A DNA stretch of 41,878 nucleotides from an uncultured Pelagibacteraceae bacterium (GTDB lineage Bacteria > Pseudomonadota > Alphaproteobacteria > Pelagibacterales > Pelagibacteraceae): contig CACGDY010000003.1 of the NCBI GenBank assembly GCA_902571915.1, forward strand, positions 1-41,878, in the 5' to 3' direction. Position numbers and translations under genes: made by a program. Each line of letters opens with the position of its first letter. The stretch's first letter is position 1. Shown here piece by piece: positions 16,961-23,419 of this stretch. The notes under the pieces were generated by a model that saw only the letters and a list, made by a program, of their open reading frames with translations, did not search any database and was not told the DNA's origin.

Positions 16961-17034
16961 TGGTACCTTGAGTAGGTTACGCTCCTACGACTTCGGATCC
17001 ACAAACCGACGTGATACTATTTCACCATCAAGGC
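16961..17034 (-). tRNA. tRNA-His (GTG), with CCA, unusual D and T loops
   Basis: The 74-nt cloverleaf was folded by eye on the minus strand. The acceptor is GCCTTGA/TCAAGGT (7 bp, terminal G-U), then U8 G9, D stem GTGA/TCAC, an anticodon arm with loop TTGTGGA (anticodon GTG at 17000-17002; four pairs plus a T-T at 31-39), T stem GTAGG/CCTAC (perfect), discriminator A73 and encoded CCA. Position -1 is U and 73 is A, so the usual G-1:C73 pair is absent, as in many Alphaproteobacteria. The D loop AATAGTA has A18 G19 and the T loop is AGCGTAA where TTCRANN is expected. Intact stems and its place before hisS argue that it is functional. Confidence 0.85.
16966..16969 (-). promoter_or_regulatory. 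hisS ribosome-binding site inside the tRNA-His acceptor strand
   Basis: On the minus strand AAGG ends 9 nt before the hisS ATG (16954-16956), good Shine-Dalgarno spacing. These bases are positions 68-71 of tRNA-His, in the 3' acceptor strand. Only TTTT-complement bases (16957-16960) separate the CCA end from ATG. RNase processing of the tRNA would remove this site and leave a 4-nt leader. Confidence 0.55.
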
Positions 17035-17073
17035 ATATCCTTTTTGTTTTATCTTATTTTGTTGTTATTTAAA

Positions 17074-17079
17074 ATTATA
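17074..17079 (-). promoter_or_regulatory. Candidate -10 box for tRNA-His-hisS-hisZ-hisG
   Basis: A perfect TATAAT on the minus strand lies about 40 nt upstream of the tRNA-His 5' end, giving a short precursor leader typical of tRNA promoters. No good -35 hexamer is found 16-18 nt further upstream, where a GCTAGC hairpin arm lies, so the call is tentative. Confidence 0.35.
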
Positions 17080-17102
17080 ATATAAATGATTATTTGCTAG
17101 CT

Positions 17103-17204
17103 TTAGCCAGCATGGAAATGAGCGTGTAAACCTCTATTAGTTCCTCTAAGAACAATTCTTAGAGTACCTGAGTTTAATCTGATATAGATCTCATTTTTAT
17201 TCAT
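17103..17204 (-). CDS. Putative 33-aa peptide or structured leader RNA
   Basis: An ATG-to-TAA frame of 33 codons fills the space between the cold-shock gene terminator and tRNA-His. The peptide ends GLHAHFHAG, three His in the last seven residues. It contains a perfect 9-bp hairpin (arms 17044-17052 equivalent at 17144-17152 and 17156-17164, loop of 3). A second hairpin (7 bp with one G-U, loop TAAA) spans the stop codon at about 17096-17113. No strong Shine-Dalgarno precedes it. It could be a small protein, a leader peptide sensing His, or a small RNA. No family is recognised. Confidence 0.35.
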   Translation of the reverse strand: MNKNEIYIRLNSGTLRIVLRGTNRGLHAHFHAG

Positions 17205-17244
17205 AAACAGCTTTTTAGACAAAATTTGAAATTATTCAACCCTA

Positions 17245-17286
17245 AAAAGAAAAGGACGTTTTCTTATTTTTTAAGAAAACGCCCTT
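17245..17286 (-). terminator. Rho-independent terminator of the cold-shock gene
   Basis: On the minus strand a 15-bp stem (AAGGGCGTTTTCTTA pairing with TAAGAAAACGTCCTT, one C-A mismatch, arms 17272-17286 and 17252-17266) with a 5-nt loop is followed by TTTCTTTTT. It starts 14 nt after the csp stop codon. It is the only convincing intrinsic terminator I found in the window. Confidence 0.85.
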
Positions 17287-17300
17287 GTTAAATATTTAGA

Positions 17301-17513
17301 TTAGTCTAATTTTTTTAAATTTACTGCTGAAGGGCCTTTTGGACCATCCTCTAAAGTAAATTCTAATTTATCTCCCTCATTTAGAAATCTCATTCCAGCA
17401 GCTTTTACAGCACTAGCATGAACAAAGGCATCTTTTTCTTTATCGTCTCTTTCTATGAAACCATAACCTTTTTTACCATTAAACCATTTTACTTTTCCTT
17501 GAATTGTACTCAT
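17301..17513 (-). CDS. Cold-shock-domain RNA chaperone
   Basis: The 70-aa single cold-shock domain has RNP1 KGYGFI (15-20) and RNP2-like FVHAS (30-34), with the WFNGKKG nucleic-acid-binding segment. Such proteins melt RNA structure and couple to translation, in the cold or constitutively. It lies downstream of infA and tRNA-Phe, with a strong terminator after it. An AAAGGACGAG ribosome site precedes the start, and a TATAAT at 17543-17548 could give it its own transcript. Confidence 0.95.
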   Translation of the reverse strand: MSTIQGKVKWFNGKKGYGFIERDDKEKDAFVHASAVKAAGMRFLNEGDKLEFTLEDGPKGPSAVNLKKLD

Positions 17514-17542
17514 CTTTTTACTCGTCCTTTTGTTATTTATTA

Positions 17543-17548
17543 ATTATA
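17543..17548 (-). promoter_or_regulatory. Candidate -10 box of the cold-shock gene
   Basis: TATAAT on the minus strand lies 30 nt before the csp start, between the tRNA-Phe 3' end and the gene. The expected -35 position has only a weak TAATAT-like match, so independent transcription is plausible but not shown. Confidence 0.3.
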
Positions 17549-17588
17549 GAAGTTAATTTCTTTGTATATTAATTTCAAGATGTTTTGA

Positions 17589-17663
17589 TGGTGCCTCGGG
17601 AAGGATTCGCACCTCCGACACAAGCCTTTTCAGGGCTCTGCTCTACTCCTGAGCTACCGAGGC
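17589..17663 (-). tRNA. tRNA-Phe (GAA), with CCA, A18/G55 elbow
   Basis: The 75-nt cloverleaf folds cleanly: acceptor GCCTCGG/CCGAGGC, D stem GCTC/GAGC, anticodon arm GAGCC-CTGAAAA-GGCTT (anticodon GAA at 17629-17631), T stem GGAGG/CCTTC (one G-U), discriminator A73, encoded CCA. The D loop is AGGAGTA, placing A at 18 before G19, and the T loop is TGCGAAT with G at 55 in place of T. Its 5' end is 6 nt after the infA stop codon, so it is probably cut from the murA-hisD-infA transcript. Confidence 0.96.
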
Positions 17664-17669
17664 AAAAGA

Positions 17670-17885
17670 TTAACCCCTAAAGATTATTCTGCCTTTAGTA
17701 AGGTCATAAGGTGTCATTTCAACAGTCACATTATCACCTTGTAATACTCGAATTCTGTTTTTTCTTAGCTTGCCCGCAGTATGTGCTGTCACTACATGAC
17801 CGTTTTCTAATTGAACTCTGAACATAGCGTTAGGTAGTAAATCTGTTACTTTACCTTTAAATTCAAGTAAGTCTTGTTTTGACAA
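17670..17885 (-). CDS. infA: Translation initiation factor IF-1
   Basis: The 71-aa OB-fold protein has the characteristic [56 protein letters not shown]. It binds the ribosomal A site during initiation. It starts 2 nt after the hisD stop, and its stop is 6 nt before tRNA-Phe. The hisD-infA order is seen in other Alphaproteobacteria. Confidence 0.97.
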   Translation of the reverse strand: MSKQDLLEFKGKVTDLLPNAMFRVQLENGHVVTAHTAGKLRKNRIRVLQGDNVTVEMTPYDLTKGRIIFRG

Positions 17886-17887
17886 AA

Positions 17888-19171
17888 TTATTTTCTCCTA
17901 ATTCGTTTGTTTACAGATTGGGCATGTCCAACCAACCCTTCGTAATTTGCAAGAGTTATAACTGATGGTCCAAGCTTTTCAATACCCTTTTTTGATAAGT
18001 TTATATATGAAATTCTTTTGTAAAATTCATTCACACTTATGCCACTTGAAAATTTTGACGATCCATTGGTTGGCAGTATATGGTTAGATCCTATGTTATA
18101 GTCTGTCATTGCCATTACAGCATATTTTCCCAAACAAATAGAACCAGCATTTTTAATTCTTGCTATAAAAGATTTATAATTTTTTACATTTAATTCTAAG
18201 TGTTCAGGAGCAATTTTATTTACAATATCAGTTATTTGTTTATCTGATCTTACTTGAATTAAAATTCCATTATTTAATAAACTTTTTCTTGCAATAGCTG
18301 TTCTTGGAATTTTTTTTAGTTGTTTAAAGATTTCACCTCTAGTTTGAATTATCAAATCTCTGCTTTTTGATATTAATATGCATTGAGCAAGTTCGTCATG
18401 TTCTGCTTGCCCAATAAGATCACTTGCAATCCAACCTGGATTTGAAAATCTATCACCAACAATTGTTACCTCCGATGGTCCAGCTATCATTCCTTCAACG
18501 CCAACATCTCCAAAAACTTCCTTTTTAGCAGCTGCTACGTACATATTGCCAGGACCCACAATTTTATACACTCTATTAATTTTTTTTGTTCCATAGGCAA
18601 CTGCTGCAATTGCTGATGGACCACCAATAGAATATATTTCTCTAATTTTGCATTTTTTAGCTGCATATAATACAGCTGCATTTTGTTTACCTTTATATCC
18701 TGGATTGATCATAATTATTCTTTTTACTCCTGCTACTATCGCTGGGATAGCATTCATTAAAACACTTGAAGGATAAGACGCCGATGATCCTGGTACATAA
18801 ATTGCGACTGACTCGATAGGTAAATACTTATACTCTAATTTATTCTTAAATTTATCTGTGTAGGAAATATCCTTAAATTTTTGTAAAGAATGAAACTTGT
18901 AAATTCTTGAATACGCTAGATCAATAGCATTTTTTACTTTGGGGTCTAGAGATTTTATTGATCGTGTAATTTGACTTAAACTCGGTTTGATGACTCTATT
19001 TTGGTTAAACTTTTTTTCATATTTTAATAATGCTTTATCACCATTTTTTTTAACATCTTTAATTATTTTTATAACAGATACAGAGCTCGTTTGAACTTTG
19101 GCTTTTCTTTTTAATAATAAATCATCTAACTTTTTATTAAAGTTTCTTAATTTACTGTTTAATATTTTCAT
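17888..19171 (-). CDS. hisD: Histidinol dehydrogenase
   Basis: The 427-aa NAD-dependent enzyme carries out the last two oxidations of histidine synthesis. Zinc ligands are visible in [10 protein letters not shown] (Gln255, His258) and the later [12 protein letters not shown] segment; the catalytic EHLELN motif and VYVPGSS-type (IYVPGSS, 124-130) region are intact. It follows the DUF2948 gene by 5 nt and is followed by infA 2 nt on, so it is part of the dcd-murA-DUF2948-hisD-infA run and is separate from the hisS-hisZ-hisG unit. Confidence 0.96.
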   Translation of the reverse strand: MKILNSKLRNFNKKLDDLLLKRKAKVQTSSVSVIKIIKDVKKNGDKALLKYEKKFNQNRVIKPSLSQITRSIKSLDPKVKNAIDLAYSRIYKFHSLQKFKDISYTDKFKNKLEYKYLPIESVAIYVPGSSASYPSSVLMNAIPAIVAGVKRIIMINPGYKGKQNAAVLYAAKKCKIREIYSIGGPSAIAAVAYGTKKINRVYKIVGPGNMYVAAAKKEVFGDVGVEGMIAGPSEVTIVGDRFSNPGWIASDLIGQAEHDELAQCILISKSRDLIIQTRGEIFKQLKKIPRTAIARKSLLNNGILIQVRSDKQITDIVNKIAPEHLELNVKNYKSFIARIKNAGSICLGKYAVMAMTDYNIGSNHILPTNGSSKFSSGISVNEFYKRISYINLSKKGIEKLGPSVITLANYEGLVGHAQSVNKRIRRK

Positions 19172-19176
19172 ATTTA

Positions 19177-19569
19177 TTAAATCTCGTTTTGATCTTCTAG
19201 TCTTACTTCAATTGTTTCTGTAGTCAAAGAAATGTGAGCATTATTTTCAAAAATAAGGTTAATTTGATAATCGTCTTTGTTTTTCATATAATCAATAGCT
19301 ATCAATTTTAAAACTAAATCATTATTTCTTTGATCTATATTTTTTGATTTTACTTTTTCAACAAAATCGAATCTGCATATGCTGTTAATTTGTTGATCTT
19401 CTTTATCTGCTTCTATCTTATTGCGCTTTAAAGATAACAAGAAAACTTTGTTTGATTTAAGATATTTAATTTCTGAAACTTTAACTTCTGAGCCACTACT
19501 GCATGTTGATATCATATTTAATCCATCATTGTCAGTTGCTATAATTCTTGCTAAATATCTTTTATCCAT
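19177..19569 (-). CDS. DUF2948-like conserved protein
   Basis: This 130-aa cytoplasmic protein has no membrane segment and no known catalytic motif. Its assignment to the alphaproteobacterial DUF2948 family is from position (murA-DUF2948-hisD is a conserved order) and from general features: LARIIATDNDGLNMIS at the start, SICRFDFVEKVKS in the middle and a beta-strand end IEVRLED. The start ATG overlaps the murA stop by 1 nt. Function is unknown. Confidence 0.7.
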   Translation of the reverse strand: MDKRYLARIIATDNDGLNMISTCSSGSEVKVSEIKYLKSNKVFLLSLKRNKIEADKEDQQINSICRFDFVEKVKSKNIDQRNNDLVLKLIAIDYMKNKDDYQINLIFENNAHISLTTETIEVRLEDQNEI

Positions 19570-20822
19570 TATTTAAAACGCTTAATTTTAGCTCCAACTT
19601 TTTTTAACTTTTTTTCTATATCTTCATAACCGCGATCGAGATGGTAAATTCTATTTATTATCGATTTACCTTTTGCAGTAAGAGCTGCAAGAATTAAGGA
19701 CACCGAAGCTCTTAGGTCTGTGGCCATCAATTCTGCTGATGCAAAATTTATATTTCCATCTATGATTGCTTTATTCCCTTTTATTGAAATTTGAGCACCC
19801 ATTCGGTTTAATTCAGCAACATGCATAAATCTATTTTCAAAAATATTTTCTTGAATAAAAGATTTTTTATTTGCTTTACATAGTAAAACCATCATCTGAG
19901 CCTGTAAATCTGTTGGAAAACCTGGATAAGGTGCAGTTTTTATATTTACACTTTTTACTTTTTTGTTTCCAGTTATGTTAATTTCATTTTTTTTCACAAT
20001 TAATTTAGCACCAATTTTTTTAAGAATATTAATTTCTGTATTTATTATATTTGGGTCAATATTTTTAATCTTTAGATTGCCGCCTGTAATGGCAGCAGCA
20101 ATTAAATAAGTTCCAGCCTCTATTCTATCGAACATTACTGAATAAATTGTGTCTTTAATTGACTCAACGCCACGAATTTTAATTGATCTTTTTGAAATCC
20201 ATTTTAAGTTACATCCAGTCTTATTTAAAAACTTAACTAAGTCTTTTATTTCTGGTTCAACAGCACAATTCTTTAAAATTGTAACCCCCTTGGCCAAGCT
20301 CGCAGCAATTATCAAATTTTCGGTAGCACCAACAGAAATTTTTGAAAATCTTATTTTAGATCCAACCAATCCTTTAGGAGCAGAAGCATGAACATAGCCT
20401 TGTGAAATTCTATATTTTACTCCTAATTTAGATAGCGCTTTCAGATGTATATCAATTGGTCTTGTGCCGATTGCACACCCTCCAGGAAGAGATACTTTTG
20501 CATTTCCGAACTTTGCAAGTAATCCTCCTAAGACTAAAATACCAGCTCGCATTGTTTTGACTAAATTATATGAGGCAAATATTTTTTTTTGTTTTGAATT
20601 ATCAATCAATAATTTATCTTTTTCAAATTTTATTTTAGAACCTAAAGATTTAAGTAAATTTATCATGGTTTCTATATCCTTTACTTTTGGCAAGTTGTTC
20701 AAGTAAAGTTTGTTTGAAGATAACAAAGTTGCTGCCAAAATAGGCAGTGATGCATTTTTTGAGCCTGATATTTTAATTTGTCCTTTGAGACGCTTTGGAC
20801 CAAAGACCTTTAGTTTTTGCAT
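19569..20822 (-). CDS. murA: UDP-N-acetylglucosamine 1-carboxyvinyltransferase
   Basis: The 417-aa enzyme transfers enolpyruvate from PEP to UDP-GlcNAc, the first committed step of peptidoglycan synthesis. It has the GSKNASLPILAA start (Lys22, Asn23), the active-site Cys116 in PGGCAIGTRPIDIH (fosfomycin target residue present), and FPTDLQAQMM. It is homologous to AroA, also in this window. It lies 2 nt after dcd and overlaps the DUF2948 start by 1 nt. Confidence 0.97.
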   Translation of the reverse strand: MQKLKVFGPKRLKGQIKISGSKNASLPILAATLLSSNKLYLNNLPKVKDIETMINLLKSLGSKIKFEKDKLLIDNSKQKKIFASYNLVKTMRAGILVLGGLLAKFGNAKVSLPGGCAIGTRPIDIHLKALSKLGVKYRISQGYVHASAPKGLVGSKIRFSKISVGATENLIIAASLAKGVTILKNCAVEPEIKDLVKFLNKTGCNLKWISKRSIKIRGVESIKDTIYSVMFDRIEAGTYLIAAAITGGNLKIKNIDPNIINTEINILKKIGAKLIVKKNEINITGNKKVKSVNIKTAPYPGFPTDLQAQMMVLLCKANKKSFIQENIFENRFMHVAELNRMGAQISIKGNKAIIDGNINFASAELMATDLRASVSLILAALTAKGKSIINRIYHLDRGYEDIEKKLKKVGAKIKRFK

Positions 20823-20824
20823 GT

Positions 20825-21382
20825 TTATACTTTTGGCAGTGTTGGCTCAGGTCCTTGTCCCATATATTTTCCTTTTCTATCTGCATATGTTACATCTGGA
20901 TTTTCATTTCCTTTAAGGAATATAAATTGTGCAACTCCTTCTTGAGCATAAATTTTTGCTGGAAGTGGTGTTGTATTCGAAAACTCTAATGTCACATATC
21001 CCTCCCATCCTGGTTCTAATGGGGTAACGTTTACTATTATTCCACACCGTGCATAAGTAGACTTTCCTAAACAAATGACTAAAACATCATTAGGAATTTT
21101 GAATTTTTCAATTGTTGTGGCTAAAACAAACGAATTTGGTGGGATAATACACTCATTACTATTTTTTGAAATAAAATTAGTGGGTTTGAAATTTTTTGGA
21201 TCTACTATTTCGGAATTAACATTTGTAAAAATTTTAAATTCATTAGAGACTCTTGCATCATATCCAAATGAGGATAAGCCGTAAGAAATACTATTTCCCC
21301 TTACTTGTTTTTCCTCAAAAGGTGAAATCATGCCTTTCTCCTTTGACATTTTTCTTATCCATTTATCGGAAAGAACAGACAT
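20825..21382 (-). CDS. dcd: dCTP deaminase
   Basis: The 185-aa trimeric enzyme converts dCTP to dUTP for dTTP supply. It has the [31 protein letters not shown] block split by the catalytic Arg112 and Glu133, plus [13 protein letters not shown] near the start and YMGQG near the end. The start shares a TAATG junction with a 33-aa basic ORF upstream, and murA follows 2 nt later. Confidence 0.96.
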   Translation of the reverse strand: MSVLSDKWIRKMSKEKGMISPFEEKQVRGNSISYGLSSFGYDARVSNEFKIFTNVNSEIVDPKNFKPTNFISKNSNECIIPPNSFVLATTIEKFKIPNDVLVICLGKSTYARCGIIVNVTPLEPGWEGYVTLEFSNTTPLPAKIYAQEGVAQFIFLKGNENPDVTYADRKGKYMGQGPEPTLPKV

Positions 21383-21483
21383 TATTTCTTTTTTTTCTTT
21401 ATTTTTTTTTGGAAAAATTTTCTTTTTTTTAAGTTTTTTCTTAAAGCTATACCTAATCTGCCATTGTTATTATTTATTTTCAT
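21382..21483 (-). CDS. 33-aa basic protein coupled to dcd
   Basis: This short ORF begins with an ATGA overlap on the stop of the 66-aa gene and ends with TAATG on the dcd start, so it fits exactly between its neighbours. The core [15 protein letters not shown] resembles small alphaproteobacterial proteins with an ALRxNLxRRK motif. The tail is almost all lysine. Function is unknown; nucleic-acid binding is a guess from charge. The perfect junctions make chance unlikely. Confidence 0.65.
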   Translation of the reverse strand: MKINNNNGRLGIALRKNLKKRKFFQKKIKKKKK

Positions 21484-21680
21484 TCTTTATTTGGATTTGT
21501 AAGAAAATCTAAAGTAATAGGCTTAGAAGCATCTATGACTTTTTTTTTATCCTCAATTTTTTTAGTCCCCTCTTTTGCTAAACGTTTGGCTTTTTTTTCA
21601 GCGAGCTTTTTTTCTCTTTTAGCTTGCTTTTCCATCAACTTAGCACTTTTTGTTGTTTTATATGTGTAATGAATGCCCAT
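21480..21680 (-). CDS. 66-aa lysine-rich conserved hypothetical protein
   Basis: This protein is strongly basic and likely helical: KLMEKQAKREKKLAEKKAKR has a coiled-coil-like charge pattern, followed by a short hydrophobic end [13 protein letters not shown]. There is no signal peptide. It is the first gene of the minus-strand run leading through dcd, murA, hisD and infA, and it ends in an ATGA overlap with the 33-aa ORF. The upstream 97 nt, shared with tRNA-Thr, should hold the promoters of both. No function is recognised. Confidence 0.6.
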   Translation of the reverse strand: MGIHYTYKTTKSAKLMEKQAKREKKLAEKKAKRLAKEGTKKIEDKKKVIDASKPITLDFLTNPNKE

Positions 21681-21777
21681 AAAATTTAATAGATATAAAT
21701 CATATTGATCAAAAAATTAAGGCAATATTTTGTAAAAAATGCATTATTATTATAAATAAATTACAAAAACTTTTAAA

Positions 21778-21851
21778 GCCCTCATAGTTAAATGGCATAA
21801 CGTATCCATGGTAAGGATAAATTTTAAGTTCGATTCTTGATGGGGGCACCA
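21778..21851 (+). tRNA. tRNA-Thr (GGT), with CCA
   Basis: The 74-nt cloverleaf has acceptor GCCCTCA/TGGGGGC, D stem GTTA/TAAC with loop AATGGCA (canonical G18 G19), anticodon arm TATCC-ATGGTAA-GGATA (anticodon GGT at 21810-21812), T stem TTAAG/CTTGA, canonical T loop TTCGATT and encoded CCA. Its last base abuts the stop codon of the convergent TVP38-like gene. It serves as an internal control for the odd loops of tRNA-His and tRNA-Phe. Confidence 0.96.
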
Positions 21852-22574
21852 CTATCTTTTATAGAATAAATTTCTAACTATAATTGTAATCACAACCAAG
21901 ATAATAAATCCTGTTATAGGTATGTAAATATCTGGAGATGAAATAAGTGTTATGAAACTTGGTGCCTCCTTGTTTTGGTCAATAATTTTTTCTAATCCAC
22001 TTCCAAGAGTAACCCAAATAAATATTTGAGGCACAATGCCAATTAAAGTTGCTATAAAAAAATTTATAGATTTTACATTAAAAATACATGGCAAAATATT
22101 TGATATAGCAAACGGAATTCCGCCTACAAACCTATAAATCAATAGGTAACTTAATTCAGATTTTTTAAATTTTTCTTCGAGATTTTTAAACCTATTAAGA
22201 AATTTATCTTTAATAATTTCTTTTAAAAAATAATTTGCAAAAACATATAAACCTGTAGCACCAACTGAAATTGAAACTACAACTACGATTGTTCCTAAAT
22301 ATTTTCCAAAAATAAATCCTGAAAACAAAGCCAGAGGTGTTGCAAATCCAGCTGCAAAGGTCCATACAATACAAAATAAAAAGAAAAAGAAGCCCAGGTA
22401 AAATAAATTAGTTTCTCTCAAATTAAAAAAATAATCTCTGTTGTTTTTTATAAAGTCATAGCTTGTAAGTTCTTGAATGGTAAACTTTGTAAAAAAAAAA
22501 TATAAAAATAACAAAATTACTGAAACATAGAACAAAGCGATAAAAATTTTGATTTTTTTAATTTTTTCCATCAA
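21852..22574 (-). CDS. TVP38/TMEM64 (DedA-like, VTT domain) membrane protein
   Basis: The 240-aa inner-membrane protein has about five or six hydrophobic segments, beginning IKIFIALFYVSVILLFLYFFF. The family core is visible: a GFATPLALFSGFIFGKYLG re-entrant segment, VGATGLYVFANY, and RFVGGIPFAISNILPCIFNV. Members of the VTT/DedA superfamily act in lipid scrambling or transport and membrane homeostasis; the specific substrate is unknown. It is transcribed divergently from rpmH and ends head-on against tRNA-Thr with no gap. Confidence 0.85.
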   Translation of the reverse strand: MMEKIKKIKIFIALFYVSVILLFLYFFFTKFTIQELTSYDFIKNNRDYFFNLRETNLFYLGFFFFLFCIVWTFAAGFATPLALFSGFIFGKYLGTIVVVVSISVGATGLYVFANYFLKEIIKDKFLNRFKNLEEKFKKSELSYLLIYRFVGGIPFAISNILPCIFNVKSINFFIATLIGIVPQIFIWVTLGSGLEKIIDQNKEAPSFITLISSPDIYIPITGFIILVVITIIVRNLFYKR

Positions 22575-22667
22575 TATTAATAATAAATTTTAAATCTTCT
22601 AATTGCTATTTATAAATTAAATCAATATAAAGGGCCAAATTTAAATAAATATTAATCAATTATTCAT

Positions 22668-22829
22668 ATGAAAAGAACATTTCAACCAAAGTCAAGACGA
22701 AGATTAAAAAAACACGGATGGCGCTCTAAAATGAAAACAAAGGGTGGAAGAAAACTTCTAAAAAGAAGAAGAGCTAGAGGTAGAAAAAAATTAACTGTTT
22801 CTTCAACAGTTAAAAAAAGAAAAAGATAA
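22668..22829 (+). CDS. rpmH: 50S ribosomal protein L34
   Basis: The 53-aa highly basic protein matches L34 from the first residues [20 protein letters not shown] through [21 protein letters not shown]. Compared with the usual 44-46 aa it has a short extra tail, [10 protein letters not shown]. It starts the rpmH-rnpA-yidD-yidC cluster, with rnpA 9 nt downstream. About 93 nt of A+T-rich DNA separates it from the divergent TVP38-like gene and should hold its promoter. Confidence 0.97.
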   Translation: MKRTFQPKSRRRLKKHGWRSKMKTKGGRKLLKRRRARGRKKLTVSSTVKKRKR

Positions 22830-22838
22830 AAATACTAA

Positions 22839-23180
22839 ATGAAAAGCAAAATAGTTGCTCTTTCGAAAAGTGCAGAATTCAAAAAAATTTTAAGCATGAA
22901 AAAAGTTTCAAATAAATATGTAACAATTTTTTTTGGTAATTTACCAAAAAAAAATAACCAAAAATTAAATATTAGTTTTATAACAAGAAAAAAGATTGCG
23001 AATGCAGTCAAAAGAAATAAAATCAAAAGAAGACTGCGATCTATCTTTGATGCTGCTGTAGAAAAATTGATAGTAAATTTAAACCATTCATATCTTGTTA
23101 TAGCTAAGCCAAGCATGCTAAACAGTAACTTTATTGATATAAAAGAAAAAATAATGCAAGATTTTGAAAAAATTAAATAA
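22839..23180 (+). CDS. rnpA: Ribonuclease P protein component
   Basis: The 113-aa basic subunit helps RNase P RNA mature tRNA 5' ends. The family signature region AVKRNKIKRRLR (56-67) is present, preceded by ISFITRKKIAN. Its stop overlaps the yidD start by 1 nt (TAATG). It is functionally linked to the odd tRNAs of this window, which it must help process. Confidence 0.95.
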   Translation: MKSKIVALSKSAEFKKILSMKKVSNKYVTIFFGNLPKKNNQKLNISFITRKKIANAVKRNKIKRRLRSIFDAAVEKLIVNLNHSYLVIAKPSMLNSNFIDIKEKIMQDFEKIK

Positions 23181-23419
23181 TGAATATTTTAACTTACATT
23201 TTTATTCAGTTAATCAAGTTTTATAGGTTTTTTATAAGTCCTATTTTTGGTAGTTCTTGTAGATATATACCAACCTGTTCAGAATATAGCATTGATGCAT
23301 TAAAAGAATTTGGTTTATTCAAAGGAACTTATTTAAGCATTAAAAGAATTTTATCATGTAATCCATGGTCAAGAGGTGGAGCAGATCCTATAAAAAAAAA
23401 AATTAAAGTTAGAAGATAA
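23180..23419 (+). CDS. yidD: Membrane protein insertion efficiency factor YidD
   Basis: The 79-aa protein has the family pattern KFYRFFISPIFGSSCRYIPTCSEYSIDALKEFG...CNPWSRGGADP, including the conserved cysteines, with an amphipathic amino-terminal segment that sits on the inner membrane. It assists YidC-dependent insertion. It is coupled by TAATG junctions to both rnpA and yidC. Confidence 0.95.
   Translation: MNILTYIFIQLIKFYRFFISPIFGSSCRYIPTCSEYSIDALKEFGLFKGTYLSIKRILSCNPWSRGGADPIKKKIKVRR

Larger units (their letters stand above)
17035..17300 (-). other. 266-nt intergenic region between tRNA-His and the cold-shock gene
   Basis: From the csp side to the tRNA side this region holds the csp terminator (17245-17286), a possible minus-strand promoter with TTGAAT about 16 nt upstream of TAAAAA (17210-17240), the 33-codon ORF with two hairpins, and a TATAAT box before tRNA-His. 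It is the longest stretch in the window without a confidently annotated gene. Nothing is recognisable on the plus strand. Confidence 0.6.

Noticed and set aside
16954-17004. Longer hisS start 16 codons upstream
   Set aside because: The added codons lie within tRNA-His and read as nonsense (WIRSRRS). The internal Met begins the recognisable HisRS amino terminus.
17035-17300. T-box, tmRNA, SRP RNA or 6S RNA upstream of hisS
   Set aside because: None of the conserved cores (T-box sequence, GGUCAGG of SRP RNA, tmRNA tag frame) is present. The visible elements are a terminator, a short ORF with hairpins and a -10 box.
22575-22667. Replication origin near rpmH
   Set aside because: rpmH can lie near oriC, but I see no TTATCCACA-type DnaA boxes and no dnaA. 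The 93 nt is plain A+T-rich promoter-like DNA.
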